Shown: positions 28,625 through 36,951 of the stretch, piece by piece | Layout: each line of letters begins with the position of its first letter | Numbering within the stretch: position 1 is the stretch's first letter | Assembly: GCF_027497355.1 (NCBI RefSeq) | Contig: NZ_CP114909.1 | Span: 930,001-994,000 of the forward strand | Length of the DNA: 64,000 nucleotides | Direction of reading: 5' to 3' | Origin: Micromonospora sp. WMMA1947 | GTDB lineage: Bacteria; Actinomycetota; Actinomycetes; Mycobacteriales; Micromonosporaceae | The notes under the pieces: generated by a model | What the model was told of the DNA's origin: nothing | What the model saw: only the letters and a program-made list of their open reading frames with translations | Database searches by the model: none | Program-made: the position numbers and the translations under genes

Positions 28625-29286
28625 TCCGGCTCGCCGATCCGGTAGCCGGCCTTCGGCACGGTGTGGATGACCGACGGCTGGCCGAGCTTCTTGCGCAGGG
28701 TCATCACCGTCACCCGGACCGCGTTGGTGAACGGGTCGGCGAACTCGTCCCACGCCTGTTCCAGCAGCTCCTCGGCGCTGACCACCCGGCCGCCGGCCCG
28801 CATCAGCACGTGCAGGACGGCGAACTCCTTCGGGCTGAGCCCGAGCGGGCTGCCGTCCCGGGTCGCGGTGTGCCGGGCCACGTCGAGCACCACGCCGTGC
28901 CGCTCCAGCACCGGCGGCAGGGCCGGGGTGGAGCGGCGGCCCAGCGCCTGGACCCGCGCCACCAGCTCGGCGAACGCGAACGGCTTGGTCAGGTAGTCGT
29001 CGGCGCCCAGCCCGAGGCCGGCGACCCGGTCCCGGATGCCGGCGGCGGCGGTGAGCAGCAGCACGCGGGTGCCGGCGTCGGACCCGGCCAGGCTGCGGCA
29101 CACCTCGTCGCCGGTGGCGCCGGGCATGTCCCGGTCCAGCACCGCCACGTCGTACCGGTTGACCCCGATCCGTTCCAGCGCGCCGTCGCCGTCGTAGCAG
29201 ACGTCGACGGCCATGGAGAACCGTCGCAGCCCCTCGGCGACCGTGTCCGCCAAGAGCCGCTCGTCGTCCGCCACCAGCACCCGCAC
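28621..29286 (-). CDS. OmpR-family response regulator of the van-like cluster
   Basis: A 221-residue regulator: receiver domain with acidic pocket VADDE and phospho-acceptor Asp51 in VAVLDRDMPG, then a winged-helix DNA-binding domain (LSPKEFAVLHVLMRAGG, VTVMTLRKKLG). I chose the GTG at 29286 because GGGGGAG stands six bases upstream; the frame extends 13 codons more. It forms a pair with the overlapping kinase and probably controls the van-like genes downstream, as VanR does. Divergent from the GAF regulator at 29523. Confidence 0.87.
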   Translation of the reverse strand: MRVLVADDERLLADTVAEGLRRFSMAVDVCYDGDGALERIGVNRYDVAVLDRDMPGATGDEVCRSLAGSDAGTRVLLLTAAAGIRDRVAGLGLGADDYLTKPFAFAELVARVQALGRRSTPALPPVLERHGVVLDVARHTATRDGSPLGLSPKEFAVLHVLMRAGGRVVSAEELLEQAWDEFADPFTNAVRVTVMTLRKKLGQPSVIHTVPKAGYRIGEPE

Positions 29287-29522
29287 CTTGCGCTCCCCCG
29301 TGTCTTTCCTCGTCGTCCGGCACACCTTCGCAGGCCGCAGTTAAGGGTTCTGTAAGCGTCCGCAGCAGCCATCCTCCACGCGGGCCACGCTGCGACAACC
29401 GGCGTCGAGCCGTCTGGGCCGTTCGTCCGGTCCACGGGCAGCGCGCGCACTGCTGAAGTGACCCGGATCACGCATTGGCGCTCAGGCGTGAGGTGGGTCA
29501 CGATGGGTGGAAGGAGGCGCTG

Positions 29523-30803
29523 GTGGCTGACCCGTGGCTCGCCCTGGAGTTCGGCGCGGATCCGGCGGAGCGGATCGCGCAGGTCGGTGCCGCCCACGAG
29601 GCGTTCCTCACCGCGGGAACCACAGGCGGCGTCCGGGAGGTGGTCGCCCGCTCCTGGGAGCGGTCCGCGCTGCTCGACCCGGAGGCCACCGCGCCGGTCG
29701 ACCTCACCGACGACGCGCTGGAGACCTACCGCGCCGCGCATCCGCTGGCCCGGGTGATGCCGCTGTTCCGCGACCTGCTCGGCGGCATCGCGCAGGACGG
29801 CGCGCACCTGATGGCGGTCTGCGACGCCGCAGGCCGGCTGCTCTGGGTGGAGGGCCACCCGGGGGTGCTGCGGCACGCCGAGCGGATGAACTTCGTACCG
29901 GGCGCCCGCTGGGACGAGGCGCACGCCGGCACGAACGCCCCCGGCACCGCCCTCGCCGTCGACCACGGCGTGCAGATCTTCGCCACCGAGCACTTCGTCC
30001 GGCCGGTGCAGCGCTGGACGTGCGCCGCCGCGCCGGTCCACGACCCGGTCAGCGGCGCGCTGCTCGGGGCCGTCGACATCACCGGCGGGGACCACCTGGC
30101 CAACCCGCAGAGCCTCGCGCTGGTGCGGGCGACCGCCCGGGCCGCCGAGGCGTTCCTGGCCGGGGCCGCGCCCACCGCGCCGGACGTGGCGTACGTGTCG
30201 GCGCTCGGGCGGGACGAGGCGGAGCTGCGCGTCGGCGGCCGGCGCATCCGGCTCGGCCGGCGGCACAGCGAGCTGCTGGTGCTGCTCGTCGACCATCCCG
30301 AGGGCCGCACCGGGGAACAGCTCGGCCTCGACCTCTACGGCGACGACAGGCGGCACCCGGTCACGCTGCGCGCCGAACTGTCCCGGCTGCGCCGCGTGCT
30401 CGGCGAGGAACTGCTCGACTCCCGCCCGTACCGGCTGCGGCCGGCCGTGCGCGCGGACTTCCGTACCGTCACCGAACTGCTGGAGCGTGGCGATCCGGCG
30501 GCGGCGCTGCGCGCGTACCCCGGGCCCCTGCTGCCCGGGTCGGACGCGCCGGGAGTCGCGCGACTGCGCCGCCTGGTCGACGGTCAGGTGCGCGCCGCGG
30601 TGCTGGCCGGCGCCGACCCGGGCCTGCTCGCGGCCTGGACCGCGACGCCCGCCGGAGCCGACGACCTGGCCGCCTGGCAGGCCCTGGCGCGGGCGTTGCC
30701 GCCGGGCGCGCCCCGCCGGCCGCTCGCTGTCGCACGGACCCGCCAGCTCGCCGAGGAGTACGCGCTGCCGCGCGCAACGTTCCTGCAACGTCCCGGAAAC
30801 TAG
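29523..30803 (+). CDS. GAF-domain transcriptional regulator of the aldehyde dehydrogenase
   Basis: A 426-residue protein. The N-terminal half is a GAF-type sensor like that of acetoin/aldehyde regulators ([33 protein letters not shown]). A helix-turn-helix region follows ([46 protein letters not shown]) and a C-terminal helical part. It lacks the sigma-54 AAA domain of AcoR, as usual in actinomycetes. The GTG start at 29523 follows AAGGAGG. It sits 40 bp before the aldehyde dehydrogenase gene on the same strand and probably activates it in response to an aldehyde or alcohol. Confidence 0.78.
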   Translation: MADPWLALEFGADPAERIAQVGAAHEAFLTAGTTGGVREVVARSWERSALLDPEATAPVDLTDDALETYRAAHPLARVMPLFRDLLGGIAQDGAHLMAVCDAAGRLLWVEGHPGVLRHAERMNFVPGARWDEAHAGTNAPGTALAVDHGVQIFATEHFVRPVQRWTCAAAPVHDPVSGALLGAVDITGGDHLANPQSLALVRATARAAEAFLAGAAPTAPDVAYVSALGRDEAELRVGGRRIRLGRRHSELLVLLVDHPEGRTGEQLGLDLYGDDRRHPVTLRAELSRLRRVLGEELLDSRPYRLRPAVRADFRTVTELLERGDPAAALRAYPGPLLPGSDAPGVARLRRLVDGQVRAAVLAGADPGLLAAWTATPAGADDLAAWQALARALPPGAPRRPLAVARTRQLAEEYALPRATFLQRPGN

Positions 30804-30843
30804 CCTGCCCGCCATCCACCCCAGACGGACGGCGGAGGTACCC

Positions 30844-32349
30844 ATGACGCGCTACGACGCCCCCACCCACTGGCAGTCCCGCTACGACCACTACATCGGC
30901 GGCGAGTACGTGAAGCCGCACGGTGGGAAGTACTTCGAGAACCCGACCCCGGTGACCGGCCAGACCTTCTGCGAGGTGGCCCGGGGCACCGCCGAGGACG
31001 TGGAGAAGGCGCTCGACGCGGCACACGGCGCGGCCGACGCGTGGGGCCGCACCTCGGTCGCCGAACGCTCGCTGATCCTCAACCGGATCGCCGACCGCAT
31101 GCAGGACAACCTGGAGTCCCTCGCGATCGCCGAGACGTGGGAGAACGGCAAGCCGGTACGCGAGACGCTCGCCGCCGACATCCCGCTCGCGATCGACCAC
31201 TTCCGCTACTTCGCCGGGGCGATCCGGGCGCAGGAGGGCTCGCTCGGCGAACTCGACGACGACACCGTCGCCTACCACTTCCACGAGCCGCTGGGCGTGG
31301 TCGGTCAGATCATCCCGTGGAACTTCCCGATCCTCATGGCGGTGTGGAAGCTCGCCCCGGCGCTCGCCGCCGGCAACGCGGTGGTGCTCAAGCCGGCCGA
31401 GCAGACGCCCGCCTCGATCCACTACCTGCTCTCGCTGATCGGCGACCTGCTGCCGCCCGGCGTGCTCAACGTGGTGAACGGCTTCGGCGTCGAGGCGGGC
31501 AAGCCGCTGGCCTCCTCGTCGCGGGTGGCGAAGGTGGCGTTCACCGGCGAGACCACCACCGGGCGGCTGATCATGCAGTACGCCAGCGAGAACATCAAGC
31601 CGGTCACGCTGGAACTGGGCGGCAAGAGCCCGAACATCTTCTTCGACGACGTCAGCGCCGCGTCCGACGACTTCCGGGACAAGGCCCTCGAAGGCTTCAC
31701 CATGTTCGCCCTCAACCAGGGCGAGGTGTGCACCTGCCCGTCCCGGGCGCTCATCCAGCAGGGCCACTACTCCGACTTCCTGGCCGCCGCCGTGGACCGG
31801 ACGAAGGCGGTCAAGCAGGGGCATCCGCTGGACACGGACACGATGGTCGGCGCGCAGGCGTCGAACGACCAGCTGGAGAAGATCCTGTCCTACCTGGACA
31901 TCGGGCGGCAGGAGGGCGCCAAGGTGCTGACCGGCGGCGAGCGGGCCGACCTGGGCGGCGAACTGTCCGGCGGCTACTACGTCCAGCCGACCATCTTCGA
32001 GGGCGACAACTCGATGCGGATCTTCCAGGAGGAGATCTTCGGCCCGGTCGTGTCGGTCACCTCCTTCGCCGACCTGGACGACGCCGTGAAGATCGCCAAC
32101 GACACGCTGTACGGGCTCGGCGCGGGCGTGTGGACCCGGGACCTGAACACCGCGTACCGGGCCGGACGCGCGATCCAGGCCGGCCGGGTGTGGACGAACT
32201 GCTACCACGCCTACCCGGCGCACGCCGCGTTCGGCGGCTACAAGCAGTCCGGCATCGGCCGGGAGAACCACAAGATGATGCTGGAGCACTACCAGCAGAC
32301 CAAGAACCTGCTGGTCAGCTACTCGCCGAAGAAGCTGGGCTTCTTCTGA
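30844..32349 (+). CDS. Acetaldehyde/alkanal dehydrogenase (ExaC/AldB type)
   Basis: A 501-residue NAD-dependent aldehyde dehydrogenase: [19 protein letters not shown], Glu in LELGGKSPN, catalytic Cys296 in [13 protein letters not shown] with a second Cys two residues on, and the C-terminus [14 protein letters not shown] typical of ExaC/AldB enzymes acting on acetaldehyde or chloroacetaldehyde. The start overlaps GGAGG spacing and the gene is followed by DUF779 with a one-base overlap (TGATG). The GAF regulator upstream fits alcohol or aldehyde induction. Confidence 0.9.
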   Translation: MTRYDAPTHWQSRYDHYIGGEYVKPHGGKYFENPTPVTGQTFCEVARGTAEDVEKALDAAHGAADAWGRTSVAERSLILNRIADRMQDNLESLAIAETWENGKPVRETLAADIPLAIDHFRYFAGAIRAQEGSLGELDDDTVAYHFHEPLGVVGQIIPWNFPILMAVWKLAPALAAGNAVVLKPAEQTPASIHYLLSLIGDLLPPGVLNVVNGFGVEAGKPLASSSRVAKVAFTGETTTGRLIMQYASENIKPVTLELGGKSPNIFFDDVSAASDDFRDKALEGFTMFALNQGEVCTCPSRALIQQGHYSDFLAAAVDRTKAVKQGHPLDTDTMVGAQASNDQLEKILSYLDIGRQEGAKVLTGGERADLGGELSGGYYVQPTIFEGDNSMRIFQEEIFGPVVSVTSFADLDDAVKIANDTLYGLGAGVWTRDLNTAYRAGRAIQAGRVWTNCYHAYPAHAAFGGYKQSGIGRENHKMMLEHYQQTKNLLVSYSPKKLGFF

Positions 32350-32696
32350 TGGGTGACACCGTGACAGTGACCCCCGCGGCGGCCGACCTGATCCGGTCGC
32401 TGCGGGGGCAGCACGGCCCACTGATGTTCCACCAGTCCGGCGGCTGCTGCGACGGCAGCGCCCCGATGTGCTATCCGGCCGGGGAGTTCCGCACCGGCGG
32501 CTCGGACGTGCTGCTCGCCTCGCTGGCCGTCGACGGCGTGCCCGAGCCGGTGGAGTTCTGGATGTCGAAGGCCCAGTGGGAGCTGTGGCAGCACACCCGG
32601 CTCACCGTCGACGTGGTGCCCGGCCGGGGCAGCGGCTTCTCCCTGGAGGCACCGGAGGGCGTCCGCTTCCTCATCCGGTCCCACCTGAACCGCTGA
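32349..32696 (+). CDS. DUF779 family protein
   Basis: A 115-residue protein: FHQSGGCCDGSAPMCYP, WMSKAQWELWQHTRLTVDVVPGRGSGFSLE. This is DUF779, a small protein almost always encoded after an ExaC/AldB aldehyde dehydrogenase, of unknown action. The CC and CY cysteines could bind metal. Its ATG overlaps the dehydrogenase stop by one base, so translation is coupled. Confidence 0.9.
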   Translation: MGDTVTVTPAAADLIRSLRGQHGPLMFHQSGGCCDGSAPMCYPAGEFRTGGSDVLLASLAVDGVPEPVEFWMSKAQWELWQHTRLTVDVVPGRGSGFSLEAPEGVRFLIRSHLNR

Positions 32697-32705
32697 TCTG
32701 TCCGA

Positions 32706-32714
32706 GATCTTGCA
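32706..32714. repeat. Solitary half of the dispersed GATCTTGCA element
   Basis: GATCTTGCA followed by GCTCGCGGG right after the DUF779 stop. It matches the left arm of the dispersed repeats at 33312, 35841 and 63306, but the matching right arm is not present within 100 bp. It may be a decayed copy or chance. Confidence 0.3.
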
Positions 32715-32830
32715 GCTCGCGGGTATCACGGCGGTGGGATGCTGACGCCGTCCACTTCGGAGTCCGCGTCCCACCACCGCTCGAGTCGCTACCGGGTCGC
32801 GTTCCGCCACCGCCCGACAGGAGACCGCTC

Positions 32831-33280
32831 ATGAACCCGGTCCGACAGCCAGTGCTCGCCGCCGGCCTCACCGCCCTGGCCACCGCCGCCACGCTCGGGC
32901 TCGCGCCGGGCGCCGCCGTCGCCGCCCCGGCGGCCTCACCCCGCGTCTCCGTCAACTGGTTCGGCGCCGCCGACGTACGGGCGCACACCGCCACCGTCGG
33001 CGGCCGGTTCGACTGCGGCGCCGAGCGCGGCCTCGCGTACATCGAGGTGCACCTGGAGCAGCGGGCACGGCGCGGCACGGTCACCGGCTTCGGGTTCGGC
33101 GTGATCGGCGCGTGCACCGACGAGCGCACCGCCGGCACCTGGACCGCGACGATCCCCGCCGACCAGGGCACCTTCCGCCCCGGCCCGGCCACCACGATCG
33201 CCCGCCTGGTGGTCGAGCCCAACTCGATCACCGAAACCACCGAACGCGTGCGCCTGCGCCCCCACTGCACCCGCCCCTGA
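32831..33280 (+). CDS. Small secreted protein, unknown function
   Basis: A 149-residue protein with a clear signal peptide (cleavage near GAAVAAPA) and a mature beta-rich domain of about 115 residues carrying Cys residues in FDCGAERG, GACTDER and HCTRP. Segments such as VTGFGFGVIGACTDERTAGTW suggest a small Ig-like or lectin-like fold. Not recognised further. It stands alone on the plus strand after DUF779, followed by a dispersed palindrome acting as probable terminator. Confidence 0.6.
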   Translation: MNPVRQPVLAAGLTALATAATLGLAPGAAVAAPAASPRVSVNWFGAADVRAHTATVGGRFDCGAERGLAYIEVHLEQRARRGTVTGFGFGVIGACTDERTAGTWTATIPADQGTFRPGPATTIARLVVEPNSITETTERVRLRPHCTRP

Positions 33281-33311
33281 CCCCACCCCCACCGCCCCCC
33301 TACCCCTCTCC

Positions 33312-33389
33312 CCCGCGATCTTGCACTTGGTGCCCCTTGGTTGCCAGATCTGTCCCTTTTGCGGGGTAGGCAAGCGCAAGATCGGCGGG
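33312..33389. repeat. Dispersed palindromic element, copy 1
   Basis: Arms CCCGC(C)GATCTTGC at 33312-33324 and the inverse at 33376-33389, around a core sharing CCCC, GATCTG and CCCTTTTGCGGGG with the copies at 35841 and 63306. It sits between the convergent genes ending at 33280 and 33435, so it could serve as terminator. Confidence 0.75.
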
Positions 33390-33434
33390 GGTTGGCGCGG
33401 TCGGCGGGGTTGGCAGGGGCGGAGGCAGCGCGGG

Positions 33435-34283
33435 TTAGGGGGTCAGGGCGGCTCGGAGAGTGGCGACGATGTGGGACGGGCGTCGGTAGAGGTCGCGGTC
33501 GGTGAAGTAGCGCATCCGCCAACCGTTGGCGTCCAGCCAGTTGATCCGGTCGCGGTCGTACCGCATGCGCTCCGGGTCCAGGTGGGACAGACCGTCGTAC
33601 TCCACACCCACCCGCCGTTCCCGGTAACCCAGGTCGACGCGGAAGCGGGGCATGCCGTACCGGTCGTGAATCCACATCTGCGGCTCGGGTGCCGGGAGCC
33701 CGCCGTCGAGCAGCAACAGCCGCAGCTGGCTCTCCTGCCGGCACTCGGAGCGGCCGTCGGCTCGCGGCACGAGATCGCGCGCCTGCCGGACGCCGCGCAG
33801 GGCCCGGTGCAGGGGCAACTCCGCCGCGAGGTCGTCGACCGTCACGGCACCCGAGCGGAGTGCGGCGTCGAGCACGGGGAGGGCATCCATACGGCGTACG
33901 CCTCGGGCAAGGTCGATCGCGCACTGCGTGGCGGGCACGCACGGCAGGCCACCGACGACCACTGGCCGGACCGGCAGGACGGAGTGATGGACGACGAGAC
34001 CCGGTAGGCGGGGCTTGGCGACGTCCGGCGGCAACTGCACGTGCACCGCGGATTCCCGAAGGACGCCAAATCCGTGGCGGCGCGCCGCGCTCTGCATCGC
34101 CAGCATCGCGTCGCCGGGCAGACACAGCAGCAGGGCTCGCAGCTCGTCCTCGTCATCGCACGGTGTCGGCGCGTAGACACCGCGCCGCACGCGGACCAGC
34201 TCCTCGCGCCTGACTTGGGTGCGTACTCGCTTCACGGTGAGCACCCGCATCAGTTCCCGGGTCCGCCACAGCTGCGTCGACAT
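33435..34283 (-). CDS. AbiEi-like winged-helix plus DUF559 nuclease-like protein
   Basis: A 282-residue protein. The N-terminal half has an AbiEi/type IV antitoxin-like winged helix (LMRVLTVKRVRTQVRREELVRVRRGVYAP) and its following domain. The C-terminal part is a DUF559, Vsr-like PD-(D/E)XK fold: RVDLGYRERRVGVEYDGLSH, with Asp and Glu-x-Asp in place, then WRMRYFTDRDLYRRPSHI. Such genes are very common and multicopy in actinomycetes; their action is unknown. No AbiEii toxin gene is adjacent. Next to the IS110 element. Confidence 0.78.
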   Translation of the reverse strand: MSTQLWRTRELMRVLTVKRVRTQVRREELVRVRRGVYAPTPCDDEDELRALLLCLPGDAMLAMQSAARRHGFGVLRESAVHVQLPPDVAKPRLPGLVVHHSVLPVRPVVVGGLPCVPATQCAIDLARGVRRMDALPVLDAALRSGAVTVDDLAAELPLHRALRGVRQARDLVPRADGRSECRQESQLRLLLLDGGLPAPEPQMWIHDRYGMPRFRVDLGYRERRVGVEYDGLSHLDPERMRYDRDRINWLDANGWRMRYFTDRDLYRRPSHIVATLRAALTP

Positions 34284-34695
34284 CCCCGAACCATGCCGCC
34301 CCGCCCGCGCCCGAACCTCTCGCCACTTCCCTCACCTGTGGACAACCCCAGGCATGTGCACACCCCCCACCGTCCCTTCCCCTTGTGCTAGGCCCTCCCC
34401 TCGCCTAGCGCGACGCTTCTATAGGTGGGCCGGTTCCGGGAGGGGTTGGTATCGGTAGGGTTCGACGTCGGTGATCGACGAGTGACTCATGCAAGATCTG
34501 GCCACCGCAGAAGGGTGTGCCGTGAAGCGCGACCTGTCCTCGTGGGTTGCCGGCGTCGGCCCGGCCCACCTTGCTGGCCTGATCAGAAGCCTGTCCGCGA
34601 TTGGTGTCGCGTGACTCATCACAGATGTGCCGCCGGGTGATCGTCTCCCGGGCCGACGCCGTCCGAACGTCGTCCCGTGCAAGGGAGAACCGTCC
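34284..34695. other. Intergenic region holding the left end and candidate bridge RNA of the IS110 element
   Basis: No convincing protein gene lies in these 412 bp. From about 34430 on the sequence belongs with the IS110 element. It contains GTGACTCAT twice (34482-34490 and 34611-34619), TGCAAGATCTG (34490-34500), which is the inverse complement of CAGATCTTGCA at the right side (35839-35849), and TCACAGAT (34619-34626), repeated at 35836-35843. GC-rich inverted repeats near 34550-34570 and 34633-34655 could fold. IS110-group elements are known to carry a guide ('bridge') RNA in a long left leader; this stretch is the candidate, unproven. Confidence 0.4.
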
Positions 34696-35826
34696 GTGCC
34701 TTCCATCCTGGCAGATCGTCTGGCCGGCCGTGTTGACGCGGTCATCGGTGTGGATACCCATACCGATACGCACACCGCCGCGGTGACCACCCCGGTCGGG
34801 ACAGTGCTGGCCGAGATCACCGTGCCGGCCACCGCCGACGGCGCCGCTGTTCTGCTGGCCTGGGCCGGGCGGCAGACGACCGGGCTGGGAACGGGCCGGC
34901 GGGCCTGGGCCCTGGACGGCGCCCGGTGTCACGGGGTCGGCCTGCTGCGTGTCCTGCGCGCCGCGGGTGAGGACGTCCTGGAAGCACCCAAACCCGCTGC
35001 CGGACGCCGTCGGCGAGGCGGCAAGTCCGACGCGTTGGACGCCGTGCACGCCGCTCGCGCGGTGCTGGCCGCCGACCACGTCGCCACGCCCCGCGCCGAC
35101 GGCGACCGGGAAGCCCTGCGCCTGCTGCACGTCTGCCGCCGCCACTACAGCGACACCCGCACCGCCACCATCAACCTGTTCAAATCGCTGATCCTCACCG
35201 CCGACGACGATCTACGCACACAGATGCGCGGACTGAACACCCTGCGGCAGGTCCAACACGCCACCACCCTCACCACCGGCACCGGCAGCGGCACCGGCAG
35301 CGGCACCGGCAGCGGCAGCGGCAGCGGCAGCGGCAGCGGCAGCGGCAGCGGCAGCGGACTTGACCGACTGCGCCGCACTCAACTGGCAGCCCTGGCCGAG
35401 CAGATCCTGACCCTCGAGAAGCTCCTGAAAGCCAACCTCGCCGAGATCCGCACCCTGGTCGACAAGCTCTGCCCCACCCTGCTCGACCAACCCGGGATCG
35501 GCCCCGTCACCGCCGCGATCGCACTGACCGCCTGGTCACACCCCGGCCGGTTCCGCAACGAAGCCGCCTTCGCCTCACTCGCCGGCGCCAGCCCCGTCCC
35601 CGCCAACTCCGGACGCACCATCCGCCACCGCCTCAACCGAGGCGGCGACCGCACCCTCAACGCCGCCCTACACACCATCGCGAAAACCCGCCAACGATGC
35701 CACCAACCCACCAAGGACTACGTCGAACGCCGCACCACCGAAGGCCGCACCCCAGCCGAAATCACCCGCAGCCTCAAACGCTACATAGCCCGCCAAATCT
35801 GGCGCACCCTCGAAACCAACGCTTGA
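34696..35826 (+). CDS. IS110-family DEDD transposase with Gly-Ser repeat linker
   Basis: A 376-residue recombinase. The N-terminal RuvC-like DEDD domain shows Asp20 in IGVDTHTDTHTAAV, a second acidic site in WALDGARCHG, and KSDALDAVHAARA. The C-terminal Tnp20 domain shows LDQPGIGPVTAAIALTAW and FASLAGASPVPANSGRT with the likely catalytic Ser. Between them is a low-complexity Thr-Gly-Ser-Gly run of about 29 residues. The GTG start follows AGGGAG. All motifs are intact, so it may be active. Codon use matches the host. Confidence 0.92.
   Translation: MPSILADRLAGRVDAVIGVDTHTDTHTAAVTTPVGTVLAEITVPATADGAAVLLAWAGRQTTGLGTGRRAWALDGARCHGVGLLRVLRAAGEDVLEAPKPAAGRRRRGGKSDALDAVHAARAVLAADHVATPRADGDREALRLLHVCRRHYSDTRTATINLFKSLILTADDDLRTQMRGLNTLRQVQHATTLTTGTGSGTGSGTGSGSGSGSGSGSGSGSGLDRLRRTQLAALAEQILTLEKLLKANLAEIRTLVDKLCPTLLDQPGIGPVTAAIALTAWSHPGRFRNEAAFASLAGASPVPANSGRTIRHRLNRGGDRTLNAALHTIAKTRQRCHQPTKDYVERRTTEGRTPAEITRSLKRYIARQIWRTLETNA
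35275..35358. repeat. GGCAGC/GGCACC hexanucleotide repeat in the transposase
   Basis: A run of GGCACC and GGCAGC units, starting as alternating (GGCACCGGCAGC) and ending as pure (GGCAGC)n, coding for (Thr/Ser-Gly)n in frame with the transposase. The length is likely to vary by replication slippage without breaking the frame. Confidence 0.9.
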
Positions 35827-35840
35827 CAAACACCTTCACA

Positions 35841-35907
35841 GATCTTGCAGTTAGCGCCCTCTCACCGGGGGATATGACCGGAATGCCGGGGCCGAAAGTG
35901 CAAGATC
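35841..35907. repeat. Dispersed palindromic element, copy 2
   Basis: GATCTTGCAGTT (from 35841) and its near inverse AAAGTGCAAGATC (to 35907) enclose a 42-bp core with GCCCTC, GATATGACC and CCGGGGCCG. It is very like copy 3 at 63306. It lies between the transposase and the convergent agmatinase gene and abuts the IS right end. Confidence 0.8.
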
Positions 35908-35937
35908 AACGGGGAGGAAGAGGGCGGAGGTGGCGGG

Positions 35938-36951
35938 TCAGCGGTTGTCCAGGAGCGGCTGGGTGGGGTTCCACGGGGTTCCGGTTTCGGCGTCGTGGCG
36001 GCGGCGGGCTATCGCGGACAGCGCCTCCAGCACCACCCGGTTGCCCAGGTACGCGGTGATGTCGGCGTGGTCATACGGCGGCGCGACCTCGACCACGTCC
36101 AGCCCGACCACAGGCAGCTCGTAACAGACCCGGCGCACCGCGTCGAGCAGTTGCCGGGAGGTGAACCCGCCCGGCTCGGGTGTGCCGGTGCCGGGCGCCA
36201 TGCCGGGGTCGACCACGTCCACGTCGACGGAGAGGAACACGCCCTCGCACTCGTCGGTCGCGATGCCGAACGCCTCGGTGAGGCAGGTGTCCAGGCCGCG
36301 CGCCACGATCTCGGTCATCTCGTACGAGCGCATCCGCTGCTCGGCCATCCAGGCCAGCGTGTCCGGGCCGGGCCAGTAGCCGCGCAGCCCGATCTGGAGG
36401 AAGCGGTCGCCGCGTACCGCGCCGGACTCGATGAGCCGGCGCATCGGCTGGCCGTGGCCGTGCAGCGAGCCGAACTCGACGTCCCCGGTGTCGGCGTGCG
36501 CGTCGAAGTGCACGAGCGACACCCGGCCGAGCCCGTGGTGCCGGGCCACGCCGGTGGCGTCGGGCAGCGCGATGGAGTGGTCGCCGCCGAGCACCACCGG
36601 GATCGCCCCGGCGGCGGCGACCGCGTGCACGGCGGTCTCCAGGGCGGCGAGCGAGCGTTCGATGTCGCCGCCGAACATCTCCACGTCGCCGGCGTCGTAG
36701 ACGCACAGGTCCTTCAGTGCGTCCACGCGCAGCGCCAGCGACGGGCGGGAGCCGTCGTGCGGCAGATAGCAGGCCTGCCGGATGGCGGACGGCCCGAACC
36801 GGGTGCCGGGCCGGTGCGAGGTGCCGCCGTCGAAGGGCGCCCCGATGATCACCACGTCCGCGTCGGCGTACGTGACCGGCTCCTCGACGGTGCACGGCGG
36901 CACGCCGAGGAACGTGATGTCGGGGCCGTACATCGGGCCGTACCGGGTCAT
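35938..36951 (-). CDS. speB: Agmatinase/arginase-family ureohydrolase
   Basis: Mn-dependent hydrolase releasing urea from a guanidino compound, probably agmatine to putrescine. The 337-residue protein has all metal motifs: GGDHSI, HFDAHADTGD, and SVDVDVVDPGMAPGTGTPEPGG. Substrates such as guanidinobutyrate are possible for this family. The ATG at 36951 overlaps the upstream dehydrogenase stop (ATGA), making it the last gene of a polyamine operon with potDABC, a FAD oxidase and a saccharopine dehydrogenase-like protein. Confidence 0.87.
   Translation of the reverse strand: MTRYGPMYGPDITFLGVPPCTVEEPVTYADADVVIIGAPFDGGTSHRPGTRFGPSAIRQACYLPHDGSRPSLALRVDALKDLCVYDAGDVEMFGGDIERSLAALETAVHAVAAAGAIPVVLGGDHSIALPDATGVARHHGLGRVSLVHFDAHADTGDVEFGSLHGHGQPMRRLIESGAVRGDRFLQIGLRGYWPGPDTLAWMAEQRMRSYEMTEIVARGLDTCLTEAFGIATDECEGVFLSVDVDVVDPGMAPGTGTPEPGGFTSRQLLDAVRRVCYELPVVGLDVVEVAPPYDHADITAYLGNRVVLEALSAIARRRHDAETGTPWNPTQPLLDNR

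Larger units (their letters stand above)
34430..35850 (+). mobile_element. IS110-family insertion sequence (ends approximate)
   Basis: One DEDD-type transposase preceded by a leader of about 260 bp, with a short right end. IS110 elements lack classical terminal repeats, so the ends are not fixed; the 11-bp inverted pair TGCAAGATCTG/CAGATCTTGCA at 34490 and 35839 could mark them or belong to the target. The right side abuts directly on the dispersed palindrome at 35841, suggesting that this palindrome is the target. IS110 relatives are known to insert in such repeats. Confidence 0.7.

Noticed and set aside
23559..29286. VanA/VanB-type D-lactate resistance operon
   Set aside because: There is no VanH-type dehydrogenase, and the ligase loop FDYRQKY is of the Ddl/VanC/VanG kind.
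30844..32696. The aldehyde dehydrogenase-DUF779 pair as a new system
   Set aside because: The pairing, with a GAF regulator upstream, is a known arrangement in many bacteria.
33435..34283. Type IV toxin-antitoxin (AbiE) pair
   Set aside because: Only the AbiEi-like winged helix is present, fused to DUF559; no AbiEii nucleotidyltransferase lies next to it.
35275..35358. Regular repeats as a CRISPR array
   Set aside because: The units are 6-12 bp, have no spacers, and code in frame for a Gly-Ser linker of the transposase.
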